From the NCBI GenBank assembly GCA_903813345.2, contig CAIIXF020000007.1:18773564-18837563 (forward strand): a stretch of DNA of 64,000 nt, given 5' to 3'. Under the pieces are notes generated by a model that did no database searches, had not been told where the DNA came from, and was given only the letters and a program-made list of their open reading frames with translations. This stretch comes from Owenia fusiformis (lineage: Eukaryota; Annelida; Polychaeta; Sabellida; Oweniidae). This document shows, one piece after another, positions 1-11,510 of this stretch (its first letter is position 1; every line of letters starts with the position of its first letter). Made by a program: the position numbers and the translations under genes.

Positions 1-220
1 TATTTTAATACAAGCATATCCAAGTCATTGAAACTTATATATTCAACGCAATATCGAGTAAAAACATGCATATTGACAGTATTTTTTGAATTTTTTTATT
101 TTTTCGAATTTTTTTCTCAACTCGAAAATGATTCGATTCATCAACTTCGACTCGATTCGACTCGACTCGAAGCCCCAAACCCGCTAGTCCTCGACTCATC
201 GGGTTGTCGTCTCACCCCTA
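1..220. mobile_element. hAT-like MITE, one terminus (truncated by window edge)
   Basis: Ends at 220 with GTCTCACCCCTA, the inverse of a TAGGGGTG-type hAT terminus. It is preceded by dense ACTCGA/GATTCGA subterminal repeats (about 120-175). The other end is not in the window, so neither the TSD (which would copy TTGTATAT at 221-228) nor the length can be checked. Confidence 0.5.
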
Positions 221-758
221 TTGTATATGAAGAAAATGGCATAACTGACAAAAACTGAGAAATGCCCTGGTTTCAAAACCTTTTTAGGGTCTGGTATTCA
301 AGGGATTAAATGTGCTCACTGTGAACCTTTTTAAAATACTGATCATATAATGGAAAATGCATGTTAATTTGGGACATAGATTCAAAATGTGGGACATATT
401 AGAGAACTCTATTGCCATTCTGAACCTTTTCTTTTAATTTTCTCATGCTTGATGACAAAGCTTAGAGGAATTGTCAAATAAAAGATCTAGATTTTTTCTG
501 TATGTTACAGTTATTGGATATTAAGACCTTGTACTGTAAATAAGGGGCCGTGATATGTGATAAATACAGAGTGCAAGATTTCCCTAATCTCCTATAAAAC
601 AGTTTTTGTCTGCCCTATCTAATTTATCTGTCAATGGCATGAAAATTCTAATCAATCTTCGTAACACATAATAACAGTTAGAAATTCCTAACTAGAAAAA
701 TTAACTTCAATTTCTTTTGTTTATGGCCCTAATGTGACAGTCTATTAATACAACTTAC
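1..758 (-). other. ANKIB1: ANKIB1 intron 4 (partial)
   Basis: Starts with the consensus donor GTAAGT at 758 (minus strand) and runs off the left edge. Apart from the transposon end at 1-220 it is AT-rich sequence with no exon that I can recognise. Confidence 0.75.
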
Positions 759-884
759 CGAGAATACCATCTTAGATTCCAGATATAACGCAATGTTGCT
801 GTGGTTATTTTTCTCTGCACAATCGCAAGGGGTCTGTTTCTGCTCATTCTCCGTAAATAAAGGGGCCCCTTGAGATACAAGCAA
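759..884 (-). CDS. ANKIB1: ANKIB1 coding exon 4 (ends at MVFS)
   Basis: A 126-bp exon of 42 codons, phase 0 at both ends, encoding residues 152-193. It starts [20 protein letters not shown] and continues [20 protein letters not shown] before ending FS. The vertebrate counterpart reads [42 protein letters not shown]. Acceptor TATTTCCAG|TTGCTT and donor TTCTCG|GTAAGT are clear on the minus strand. It completes the last N-terminal ankyrin repeat. In the family the next part is a UBA-like segment followed by RING1, IBR and RING2; those exons must lie left of the window, because 1-758 shows no matching peptide. Confidence 0.94.
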
Positions 885-3800
885 CTGGAAATAAACCAAT
901 TAGATAATTAGTGGAGACAACTTGGAATAATTGTTTTCACCTTTTAGCAATGAGACTACAGACTGTCGAAGTGAATCATGAAATATATACAGTCAGTCTA
1001 GATGAGACGGCTCTATACAGCGTTCTCTAAGGGTTTTTTCTCAACTGGGTGACCATTTTTAGATCTCATTTTCAAGTGAGCAAATGTCCAAATATGATCC
1101 ACATTTTTGCAATTTCCAAATTCTCTCTGGATACAAATAATTTTTAACAGGGTGCAAAATAGTTTCACAAATTCTACGGGGGTAATTTGATGCGAATTCA
1201 CACCATCTATGAATCAGCACACCTAACGAGAGGAGGGTTCTATCGAGTCTCTGAGGCTACTTTAACCTGTAGCGAAAATAATAAGTTAACTCAAAGTACA
1301 TGTAGTGTAAAGGATATAGAACCGCTATACTATATTCTCCAGTCCTCTTATTCTATAGATGGAATATTGAGTTCAAAAATGTAATGAAAAAGATAAATAA
1401 AGGTGATGACTTAAATCTGTTTTGGAACTATTAAAATCAATTAACTAATGATTACATTAAAGATTGAACACCTCCCTCCAAATAATTGAACATAGTACTT
1501 TATTGATTAGTAATAATTTTAAGTCATCTTTTAAAAATCAATATACAAATTGCAAGAGACTTTTACACCTCCGAAAACATAATTAATAATTACTTAGTTC
1601 ACATTTGCTCATAATTTTATAACTTGTACATGATCTATGATGTTCTAACCTTAAAATGGAATGTACATACACATAAGATCAATATCCAACAGTTCTAGAT
1701 CAAATAATGAAGAAATAAAGCTACAATTTTATTTGCTCCCCATAGCTAAGCCTTTTTATTGCATAGAAAACATTTAGTTTGGTTTATTTCAAAAACAACA
1801 TTTCCTTCATCAATGTAGTAAGTGTAAGAAAAAGGGAAATTCATAAGCTGGGGCGTTATGACATACCAAGCAAAAGCAACAATTATCCTGAGTGAGCCTA
1901 CAAACAGAGTAATTAGACAAGTCTACACGCAACATCACGGTTCCAATTGATCACATTCAAAAATCTATACTGGCTTCAAACAAAATTATAGATTTATCCC
2001 TGTCTGTCGACAACTTTCAAATAAAGTGCTTAGGGATGTTATTGCAAATCAACATTGATAGACTGTTAGAATTAGTTAAGAAATCTTTTTCAAAAATTGT
2101 GATTATTTTTGGCTCATACCATTCTTGCATATGTATACTTAAAATCCATGATATTACATCATTTTATCTATGTAAAAAACATATTTGTTGTTAATTTGCA
2201 AACATCAATTATAATACCCCTCCCCCCATACAATATAAGGCTTTAAAATCTAATGAGAACATTTCAAGAGCAGATGAAGAATCAGCCGGAGATTGACACG
2301 ACAGCAGATCAAGAGAGAGTGTTGCGGAGGAGTTGTCATGAAGTAACTCTCAATCAATATTTGGTATTAATGGAAAATATATTCCAAAAGTCACGCATTT
2401 CACTCTTGCAAAAGCTTAGTCTTGTTTATATTTGGGAATGATGTAGGCATGTGATATAGTGATTAAAACAGTAATGTATTATTAACAGATTCTTTTCTGG
2501 TCTAAATATTAAACATACGAGACAATATATTGGAAATTATAAGACTTGACTACTTCTTGTTATTATTGAATTTATTTTTGTATGCTTGTTCAAATTAACT
2601 GAACAACTTTATTTTTAGTTTCTAATCTTAGTTATTAGATGAGATATTCGACACATTAATTGCATTTCAGCTTTGATCTTGTCTTACAATCTTACAGTAC
2701 ACTAAAAAGAATATTAACATTAAGGTATATCCAGTTCAGTACGATTGCAAGGACCGCAATCCCACTAATCTAAATAATAGAAAAATAATACAATTTTGTA
2801 TAATGGCTAAAAGGTAGAATCAGACACACCACTGAACACCATCATTTATTACTCTCGTTATATTTAGTTCCAAATTTATGTAGAAATGTATAAAATCTTC
2901 AATAACTTCATCATGTGGAGAGATTTTGATTGAAAACATCAATGAAAATAAGGGTTTTCTAAAAACTTGTCACTTTAACAAAAGCCTTGATCAGATATTG
3001 TTGCCTAACAAAGTCTGTGAGAATAAGTCAGTTAACAAATATTTCAACCATTATTGTTGGCTAGACTTTACAAGAGTACTTATAATTCAATCAAGGTCCT
3101 TCGGGCATAAAGTCAAATAAAAAGCACCGAATTGGCAAATTGCAAAACTATTTCCAGAGTACTGATTAAGCTATTTTTAGTATTTTATGATATAGATTCA
3201 ATATTCTGTTCTTTTATGAATTTTAGTAAGATATATGGCCCTTATTGGTCAACCTGATTGTGCACTTCACAATCCAATTACTCTTAAATAGCAAAATCCC
3301 ATAAATTGACATTGTGGCCCACTCATGCTTTTATATATTATTCAATTTTACTTTGTATTTAATTTTACTTTGAAATTAATATGTAAAATAAAACTGATGT
3401 TCTTGAATAATTCTTTTTGATGAGAAGTACTATATTACTTGACAGTACATGCACTATACTGAAGAATGACATCATAGGGTTAAGAGGCATAAATCCTGAT
3501 TTAAAAATAAATTGTCTGAAATGTAGCTTTGTCTGCCTTCAACTTGAGGCAGAAGAGTACTTTGTTTGAATGACTAAAACCTGCAAATCGCTTTAAAATG
3601 CAACATGTGGACATATTTTATTTTTACATTTTCATACAACCAACAAGATTATGGGGAGATATATCATTTCGAACCACAGTTATTTAGAAACCATCCAAAA
3701 TTAAATTGTCGGCGACAATCCAAGCGCAATTGAAGGAACAATCCTCATAATGACACATTTATCGGGAGAATTTGTACACGATATATGCCCCATTTGTTCA

Positions 3801-4718
3801 CCATTGTATCTTCTTTCATAATAGCTCAAAATATTACAGTTGACCCTGAAACAACCAATGATTGCATTTTAAAGCTATGTGCAGGTTTCACAATTTTAAT
3901 TTCACAGATCAGACTAAGTCTTAAACAGAGGTAGATCAACAAATGTGAGTGATTATGCCAATTTCTTGTTTTTCACATATCTACATACAAAATCTTATTT
4001 TACAGCCAAGTCTGTATCATCCTAGCCATGATATATGCAAATGACAGTGACCATAGTGAGACACAAAGGTGACATAGAATATTATGAATTATTTTCCCAA
4101 AGAAACTAAGGCAATCAGATTTTATCTAGTTTACTCTGATCATAGCAAGAATGTGAAGGACCATGTACAAAGTCAGTGTGTCCTGAGCATACTAATGGAA
4201 AAATTAATCTTTTGCATAACATATTCAATAATTTATACAACATTTCAAGCTTCAAAAGACATGGAAATCTTAATCTGATAAAATCCATGTTTATCATGAC
4301 TAGATCAACTTGAAGCTACGACAGGATCATATCAGGAATAATGCTGCAGAGCATTGTGTTATGAGAATGAAGTGGTGAATCATTCATCAGTTGTTTCATT
4401 TCATTTTTTAAATGGCACAATTGTTTGAGTCACACATAAATTGGTACAAAAACATTCACAGAGACTTTTCTATAAGGTTTAAAGTGCTTCGATTTAGAAC
4501 TAAACCAGGAAGATGTTGCATTTATTTGAGATTTTGAAATCAACCTAAATACACCTACAATATAACTTGAAAATAGGAACAATCCTGAAAAGTTGGCATA
4601 CTTTGACCAACTGAGGGAGTTCTGACCACAGTTGGTCAAAGTATGCCAATTTTGAATGAGAATCTTGAGGCAACTTGTTACTTCAAATGCTGGGGAAAAC
4701 ATTGATGTGTTTACTTAC
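885..4718 (-). other. ANKIB1: ANKIB1 intron 3
   Basis: A 3.8-kb AT-rich intron. Apart from the hairpin at 4593-4649 I see no exon, transposon terminus or tandem repeat. The short ORFs here (for example 2253-2441 and 4084-4278) have no recognisable peptide. Confidence 0.8.
4593..4649. repeat. Perfect 21-bp inverted repeat, 15-nt loop
   Basis: The arm at 4593-4613 (TTGGCATACTTTGACCAACT + G) is the exact reverse complement of 4629-4649, with a 15-base spacer at 4614-4628. It lies in ANKIB1 intron 3, about 70 bp downstream of the donor of micro-exon 3. A transcript of either strand would fold into a short perfect hairpin. Confidence 0.85.
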
Positions 4719-4775
4719 CTCTACAGATTTCTTAAGACCTGATGCTGCAGCATAATGCAGGGCTGTGTTTTGTTT
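4719..4775 (-). CDS. ANKIB1: ANKIB1 coding exon 3 (57-bp micro-exon, ankyrin helix)
   Basis: A 57-bp exon of exactly 19 codons, phase 0 at both ends, encoding residues 133-151 (KQNTALHYAAASGLKKSVE). Vertebrate ANKIB1 has KKNTPLHYAAASGMKACVE at this point, so the assignment is strong although the exon is too short for any ORF search. Acceptor TTTTCAG|AAACAA and donor GTAGAG|GTAAGT are both near consensus. The exon carries the first helix of an ankyrin repeat; the second half of that repeat is in exon 4. Being a multiple of three and flanked by phase-0 introns, it could be skipped without shifting frame, though that would cut an ankyrin repeat in half. Confidence 0.94.
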
Positions 4776-5079
4776 CTGAAAATACAGAATCAGCACAAGT
4801 ATAGTGCACATTGTTAATTTTGATCATAGGCTTATCACAGTACACAAATTTTTGAGGGGCAAGGCCAGAATCAGCATTGCACAACCAACACTCTTATACA
4901 CAAGAATTTCAATTGTACTGGATTAAAATATACATACAGGTATGGTCCATGTACATAGGATTGTTTTACTAACAACATCTCAGTGAATAAATCATAAATG
5001 AAAAAATATAGATGGTGACTTTTTATTCTATTGAACACTCATCCATAAAAATTTGTGAATTTCCTAGTTATTAACTAGT

Positions 5080-5185
5080 TACCTAACAAGGCATTAACAT
5101 GCAAAATGTCACCACCTGCCATTTGTTACAGATGCCGAGCACTAACCGCCGAAAGCTGACCACAAAAAAGACTATAACAATATAT
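5080..5185. repeat. Dispersed repeat, AACAAGGCATTAACATG family
   Basis: Contains AACAAGGCATTAACATGCAA, AATGTCACCACCTGCCATTT and GTTACAGATGCC. The same words recur at 6459-6495 and, inverted, at 54490-54590, so this is an interspersed family. Its ends and class are not clear. Confidence 0.6.
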
Positions 5186-5224
5186 AACAAGGCATTGACA
5201 TGACAAAATGTCACAACCTAGTTG

Positions 5225-5480
5225 AAGCAAGATAAAAAAGACCTATTTGACCTTGAGGAGGTCATTAAAGGTTAAATCTATTTTGACCTTGAGAATGTAA
5301 TTGAAGGTCAAATCTATAGTCAGATTTGAAATGTTGAGAACTTGTAGATGATTTTGAAAAAAAATTGGTCAATTTACAGCAAGTTGAAAAAAGACCTTTT
5401 TGACCTTTTTTGACCTTAAGAAGGCCATTGAAGATCAAATCTTAAATACAAAGTCAGATTTGATCTTCTGAAAACATGAT
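5225..5480. repeat. Degenerate repeats carrying nuclear-receptor half-sites (block 1)
   Basis: Imperfect units built on TTTGACCTTGAGGAGGTCAT and TTGAAGGTCAAATC. TGACCTT and AAGGTCA occur repeatedly on both strands. A second block of the same family is at 6595-6905. Confidence 0.65.
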
Positions 5481-5544
5481 TTTAAAAACAATTGAATTGA
5501 AGTCAGTCTATACAGTATTTGTTAAATTATTGTAAGTTGTAAGA

Positions 5545-5640
5545 ATTTGTTACAGACGCCAACCGCCGATCGCCAACCGCCGATCGCCAACCGCCGACTG
5601 CTGTCAAAAAAACGGAGATCATAACAATATGTCACCACTT
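5545..5640. repeat. 14-bp triplication GCCAACCGCCGATC plus repeat end
   Basis: GCCAACCGCCGATC is repeated in tandem three times (about 5559-5596, the last copy diverged), after GTTACAGAC and before ATAACAATATGTCACCACTT. These flanks match parts of the AACAAGGCATTAACATG dispersed family. The block is locally GC- and CpG-rich in AT-rich surroundings. Confidence 0.6.
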
Positions 5641-6439
5641 TTTTGAGGGTTGCATTTTTGGGTTTATCCTGCACTGTATAGTGGAGATTTGTGATACTGG
5701 AAAACAAAATCTAATAAAGGTTAATTGAAATAGAAATATTATAAATTTTTATATCATTTTTGTTATAATGTAAATAAAAATAGTCTAATAATGCCTCAGC
5801 AATTATTGACTTTCATGAGCCAGTTTCCTTATAAGCCATGTTTTCCTGGAGCAGTGCATTTGATAGCAGTTAAATCTATATCCAATATAATATACATGTA
5901 CCAATAAAAGTGGGGTGCAACACACATGTGTGCTACCCAGAGCCATTTATATTGATCTGGGGCTGTATATTTTTATGCACATACATAATCAATGTATAAA
6001 TATGAGTTAATAAGGGAGTAACATGATGCCAGGCCTCTAGGCCAGTAGATTTGAAATCCTTATGATACATGTATATCCGGAATGAAATGAAGACCAAACT
6101 GAGGAATGTATTGGGGCTATGTTCTAGAAAATAAAATGTACCCATACAAACAGTGTGGTACAATTAGGAATATTCTGGTACCATTCCTGATAATCATTTC
6201 TGTAGGCTACAGTACAGAGAGCAGGAAGTGAATCTCAAGAGGTAGTTCTATTCTGATGAGAATTCTTGGACAAATTAACCTCTTACTATAAAATATGTGA
6301 GTTTTATCAACGATTCTTGAGTTTGCTGTTCTACATAATTTAGAATATGTTGTACTTATTCTACTTGGCAACAGCTATATTCAAGTCAGTGCAGAGTGAT
6401 CTACCCTGGATTATGTGGATGGGCATTACACTCCCTTGT

Positions 6440-6910
6440 AATTTGAAAAAAAGGTTAACAAGGCATTAACATGACAAAATGTCACCACCTAGTTGCTCAC
6501 AATATTATGAGTTCAATCATAAGTAAGATTTGAATTTCTGAGAACTTGTAGATGATTTTGAAAAAATAAATTGGTAAATTTGAACAAGTAGAAAAAATAC
6601 CTTTTTTGACCCTGAGAAGGTCATTGGAGGTGAAATTTCAAATCTAAAGTCAGATTTGAACTTCTAAGAACTTGTGGATGATTTTGAAAACAAAATTAGT
6701 CAATTTGAACAAAGATGAAAAAATACCTTTTTGACCTTGAGAAGGTCATTCAATGGTCATTTCTATAGCCAGATTTGAACTTTTGAGAACTTGTAGATGA
6801 TTTTGAAAAAAAAAATTGGTCAATTTTAAGCAAGATGAAAAAAGATCTTTTTGACCTTGACAATCTCATTGAAGGTAAAAGATTTTTTGACCTTGAGAAT
6901 GTCATGCTTT
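6440..6910. repeat. Degenerate tandem repeats with palindromic AGGTCA half-sites (block 2)
   Basis: Three to four imperfect units of about 115-120 bp, each containing AACTTGTAGATGATTTTGAA followed by a run such as TTTTTGACCTTGAGAAGGTC. The core TGACCTTGAGAAGGTCA, or a close variant, is an inverted pair of TCAAGGTCA-like half-sites. Confidence 0.7.
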
Positions 6911-7138
6911 CATCAATTTTTCATAAAAATATCAATTTTTCAAGAAACAATTTCAAGCAGCCTTTGACAATACAATGCTGACAAGTTTATTAAACCATAC
7001 TGAACGGATTTTGGTATACTTCCTAGTTTTGCCTTGTCGCTTTTCAGAAAAATTGACTCGGCGCTTTTTTAATTTGCCTCAAACCAAAATTATTATCCAT
7101 TCAATCCAAACTGTTTATTTTTGGAGAACCATCCTCAC

Positions 7139-7346
7139 CTCATCCTGTCCTCCAAGATCAGCTTTCTCCACCTCCCCATCCTTCAATGTAGCTCCTTTCC
7201 ACTGTAAGATGAGCATGAGGCACTCAAGTCTGCGCTGCTGCACGGAGAAGTTCTGACCATTCATGGCCATACATACACAGTGGAGAGAGGTCTCATTGCG
7301 ACTGTTCTTCTTGTTAGGATTCCCCTGGAGCTCATTCAGGAAAATT
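7139..7346 (-). CDS. ANKIB1: ANKIB1 coding exon 2
   Basis: Second coding exon, 208 bp, completing codon 63 and encoding residues 64-132. Acceptor TTTGTAG|AATTTT and donor GATGAG|GTGAGG are clear on the minus strand. Recognisable ANKIB1 peptides are GNPNKKNSRNETSLH (vertebrate GNPNKRNVHNETSMH) and CLMLILQWKGATLKDGE (vertebrate CLQMILKWKGAKLDQGE). The insert between the second and third ankyrin segments is shorter than in vertebrates. 188 + 208 bases is a multiple of three, so the exon ends in phase 0 and joins exon 3 in frame. It lies about 160 bp downstream, in gene direction, of the end of the 39-bp minisatellite of intron 1. The plus-strand ORF covering the same bases is a shadow. Confidence 0.95.
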
Positions 7347-7502
7347 CTACAAAGTATACAAATTATTTTAACATGAATTGTTATTTATAATGTAGAATTA
7401 ATGTTTTATACATAATATCAAGTATACATGTATATTCGCTATTTATTAGTAAGTGACATTTCAATTTACACTTTATTAGGTTGTAGTCTTGCTTCAACCA
7501 CC

Positions 7503-8047
7503 TGTGACCTCCAAACACCTCACCAAGGATGGGAAACCAATTGTGACCTCCAAACACCTCACCAAGGATGGGAAACCAATTGTGACCTCCAAACACCTCA
7601 CCAAGGATAGGAAACCAATTGTGACCTCCAAACACCTCACCAAGGATGGGAAACCAATTGTGACCTCCAAACACCTCACCAAGGATGGGAAACCAATTGT
7701 GACCTCCAAACACCTCACCAAGGATAGGAAACCAATTGTGACCTCCAAACACCTCACCAAGGATGGGAAACCAATTGTGACCTCCAAACACCTCATCAAG
7801 GATGGGAAACCAATTGTGACCTCCAAACACCTCACAAAGGATGGGAAACCAATTGTGACCTCCAAACACCTCACCAAGGATGGGAAACCAATTGTGACCT
7901 CCAAACACCTCATCACGGATGGGAAACCAATTGTGACCTCCAAACACCTCACCAAGGATGGGAAACCAATTGTGACCCCCAAACACCTCACCAAGGATAG
8001 GAAGCCAATTGTGACCTCCACATACCTCACCTCACCAATGATAGGAA
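7503..8047. repeat. 39-bp minisatellite, 13 full copies plus a diverged 14th
   Basis: Unit TGTGACCTCCAAACACCTCA + CCAAGGATGGGAAACCAAT, period exactly 39 bp, from 7503 to 8009, with a last partial copy to about 8047. Copies differ at one to three positions. Because 39 is divisible by three, frames stay open on both strands (for example SKHLTKDGKPIVT repeated on plus), but these ORFs are a by-product: the array lies inside ANKIB1 intron 1 and has no splice context or homology. Confidence 0.95.
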
Positions 8048-10366
8048 GAGATGAAGGGGGCTAGAAAGTTGATGCAAGATAATGAGATTTGTACTAGTCA
8101 TGAACCAAGCTCCTGTGGTGCCTCTCCTTTCTCGTGATCTCCCTAAGGGACAAGATCAAAATTTGAATGTTATTCTAAAATGTTATTCAGATTGACCCCC
8201 TCCCTCTCCCCCTGGACTATCCTTCAAGTTTCACCACTCCTCACTTAGTTTCACACCACCAAAAATCATCATTATTTAGATTGACACTTTAATTATATAA
8301 CACTATTTGAGAGCAGAAGGTTTAGGCACTCACAAATTCTGATCAACCGCTCATTTAAAAAAAATCTAACAATCGCTTTGCAAAAATTATGGAGAACCCA
8401 GACTAGGTGTTTAACTTAATTTGTATTACTAAAACACTGTTAAAATAGAAAATATTTATTTCGTGAAATCAAAGAGCGTAATGACACAAGGGAGTTTCAA
8501 CTAAATGTCAAATACAAATAAAAACATGATTTCTACTCAGGGACTAACGTTTGACATTTACATCAGTGAAGAACACTCATAATGAAGCAATATTACGCAT
8601 GCACATTGCGTCACTTGAAAAGTTGTTTTTAACATGACAGTCAAACAAACCATTTTAATTTTTGGAATATGAAGGATGCCTCAAAAACGTATTCAATTAT
8701 CTGTGCCTAACACTGAATCAGGATCAAAATTCATAGTTTACATGTCCGTGCAAAAATGGTGTTATTTGATTGAAGAGCTCTCATGTAGGGTGCCACCTCA
8801 TCTACATCCGGGTTCTTTCCCATTGCATTACACAGGGGTGTGATTTTCAATGCCGCACTGCGGCTTTATTAAACATGTAGAGTTGCATTTGCCTAAACGA
8901 TAGATGTATGTAATTAAGATATACAACAAGGCTTTTTGAACTACAATCCTCAAATCCGAAGAAATCTGTAGTTAAAAATGCAATCCAAAAGGTTACTTTG
9001 AATCTCCGATTATCTTTCTGATTATTCAATAGATTGGATCATATATCTATGCTTGAGGTCTGATGGAAGATCGGAAGCTGAGAAACTGTCATTTTGTCAA
9101 GATTCACGCTAGTTATACCAGAATTTGCTGAAATTTTGTTCGAGTAATAGGCTGCCATTTTGATGCTATACATACGCCATGATGTAATCATCGACCAATG
9201 AAATTAGCGGATCGTGACCTTTGACTTTGTAATATTCGGAAGTTTCGTTCAGAGTAATCGACTCGTTCGGCAGGCCAATGAAAATTTGTCCCTTCCAAAG
9301 CAATGCATCATGGGAGATATTTAGGTTTTCCACCTGAACTCTTATAGCGAATTGGAGTTTTATGCATTAGCATTAATCTGCAGTCTTGCATCACATTTCT
9401 ACCCTCCTATTACTTGTTTCCCCTACTCTACCTTTAGTTGATTAATCTCTTACTTAGCTGGGAAAGGGGTGCTATGTAAAAGCCTGTCTGAAACTCATCT
9501 AACAGTGTTTTTATATCTAATATTTAAGGTAGATATACCCGCAGCTCAGTCTAATAACCTAATAAGCTGAGCATTTGTTTCACATTTTTCTTTGACGCAG
9601 ACATCCAGTCTATATAGTACATCCGAATTATATTAGACGGAGCTTTCTAGTTTCTGTTAGATTCAAGACATGATTAGATAATGACGTAAAAAGGAAATAC
9701 TTGACAATCACAGGTAGTAATCAGTCCTTTGTAACCTACATCAACAAGAAATATGAGATGATGAAACATTCAATAGATATTGCAAGAAACGCACAGGTTA
9801 TTTTTCTCAGAATTGAACTGAATGAAAACTACTTATTTTATTCTGGCGCTTTCCAAAATGCCAAAACTGGATGACTTTTCAAATGGATATCCAACTTGAA
9901 TATAGAAAATTAGCGCTTGGTGCACAAATATACAGGGGCTGTTTGACATTGAGTTTCTAAGTATGTTACACTTTTAATCAGATGTTTAGGTTAGTTGTGT
10001 TTTTGAAACATCTTTGTCTTTTCCTTTTTAGAACTTGTGCTTATATATTCCATGGACCTCTTTCCCCAGAGGTTCATGAATATTCATTCATTAAATATTT
10101 ATAGCTATATCAAGTGACCGCCTACTTTATTTGATTTATCATCATGATGTTGAATTTTTAAAATAATATCTACTTCAATAAATCAGGTCTCTAGAAAATA
10201 TGATCAATATCTGACCTATAATTCTCAATTTCTTGTAATATATCAATCTCTTGTAGTAAAGCACAGATGCCTTTTATTCTACATGTCCTATGTGACATTT
10301 TGCAGCACCTCTTTAAGAAAATGGCTAAGAAATGTCAAAATCGAATCAGCCATTATGTATATTTAA

Positions 10367-10919
10367 AGGAATATTCCTTGCCAAACCATCTCTCTCCTCA
10401 TATGGTAGCTATAACCATATATATGCTTGCCATGTTTAGCAAAACACGCAAAAATGTTTTGATATGGTCAAATTTGATCACTTAGAAATGTGATGCTCAA
10501 TTCCAGTAAGCTGCCATCTTTTAAAATTTTACACAGGAAGTGATGTCATCGACTCTCAACTTTGCATATAGCATTAGGTGAGGAGCTATTAAGAATTACA
10601 AAACCAGCTAAATATTCTTTTTCAACTTTGTATCTTATTTAATCCTTCTGAAAATCTCTTCTTTTATTCTAAGTTGACAAGCCCTGAAAATATTTGTGCA
10701 CAGAAAGTTATGATCACTTGTCTAGAAATGATTTTGTGCTACTTTCCTGTACTGTTATGGGCAAGGTTATAGAAGTTGAGAGTTGATGACATCACTTCCT
10801 GCAAGAAATCTTAAAAGATGGCAGCTCACTGTTTTCCCATGTTTTGGTAAATATGGAAACTATACATATGATTATAGCTACCATATCAAGAGAGAACGGG
10901 TCTGGCAAGGAATATTCCT
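10367..10919. mobile_element. TTAA-flanked MITE (piggyBac/Kolobok-type target)
   Basis: Terminal inverted repeats AGGAATATTCCTTGCCA at the left and TGGCAAGGAATATTCCT at the right, directly flanked on both sides by TTAA (10363-10366 and 10920-10923). The termini contain the palindrome AAGGAATATTCCTT. Inner inverted homology also includes the GCTGCCATCTTTTAA and GAAGTGATGTCATC stretches. No transposase is present (553 bp). TTAA target duplication is typical of piggyBac and Kolobok; I cannot decide between them. A second copy of the left end is at 62788. Confidence 0.85.
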
Positions 10920-11510
10920 TTAAGATATACAAGGCCAACATCAGGTTGTGATCTCCTGAAAAACAATTCTAAAAATACTGATTTTCAAAGTAATACTTCC
11001 TGGGACTGAAATATGCAGATTACAAGAAATAGCTTGAAAAATTTGAGTAAGCAACCCATAGACCTGTCAATTAGTCATCTGCAGCAAATACGCCACCTAT
11101 ATTCAGAGAAGAAATACCTCATTTTATACCTCCAACCTCATTCTTAGAATTAAACAGCTAATTGGCTAACACCTCGGGATAATTCGCTTTTTGTTTTATG
11201 AATCCTTCCTTGATATTCTCTATCTAATTACAATAATAAATAAAAATGAGGGTAGTCCATTAAACACCTGCTACAGATATTACCTATAATAGTAGAGATA
11301 TATCAACAGCAATGAAGCAGCAATTGTATGGTACACTTCGTACTCAAACTTGAAAATCTATCTCTTCTAAGATCAAAAATTTGGAAAATCATGAGAAATT
11401 AAAGATATTCCTTGATCATAATTGGTTGAAATACTGAAGAGTTAATAGGTGCAACTTATATTTAAGTGCCATCTATTAACAACCCAAAATATTAAAGGAT
11501 GCTATCTATC

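Larger units (their letters stand above)
4776..7138 (-). other. ANKIB1: ANKIB1 intron 2
   Basis: A 2.36-kb intron between exons 2 and 3. It holds two blocks of TGACCT/AGGTCA-containing repeats, a GCCAACCGCCGATC triplication and copies of a dispersed AACAAGGCATTAACATG repeat, listed separately. No other exon was seen. Confidence 0.8.

Noticed and set aside
7381-8064. ORFs of 178-201 codons over the 39-bp repeats (both strands)
   Set aside because: They exist only because the repeat period is divisible by three. They lie within an intron and have no homology or splice context.
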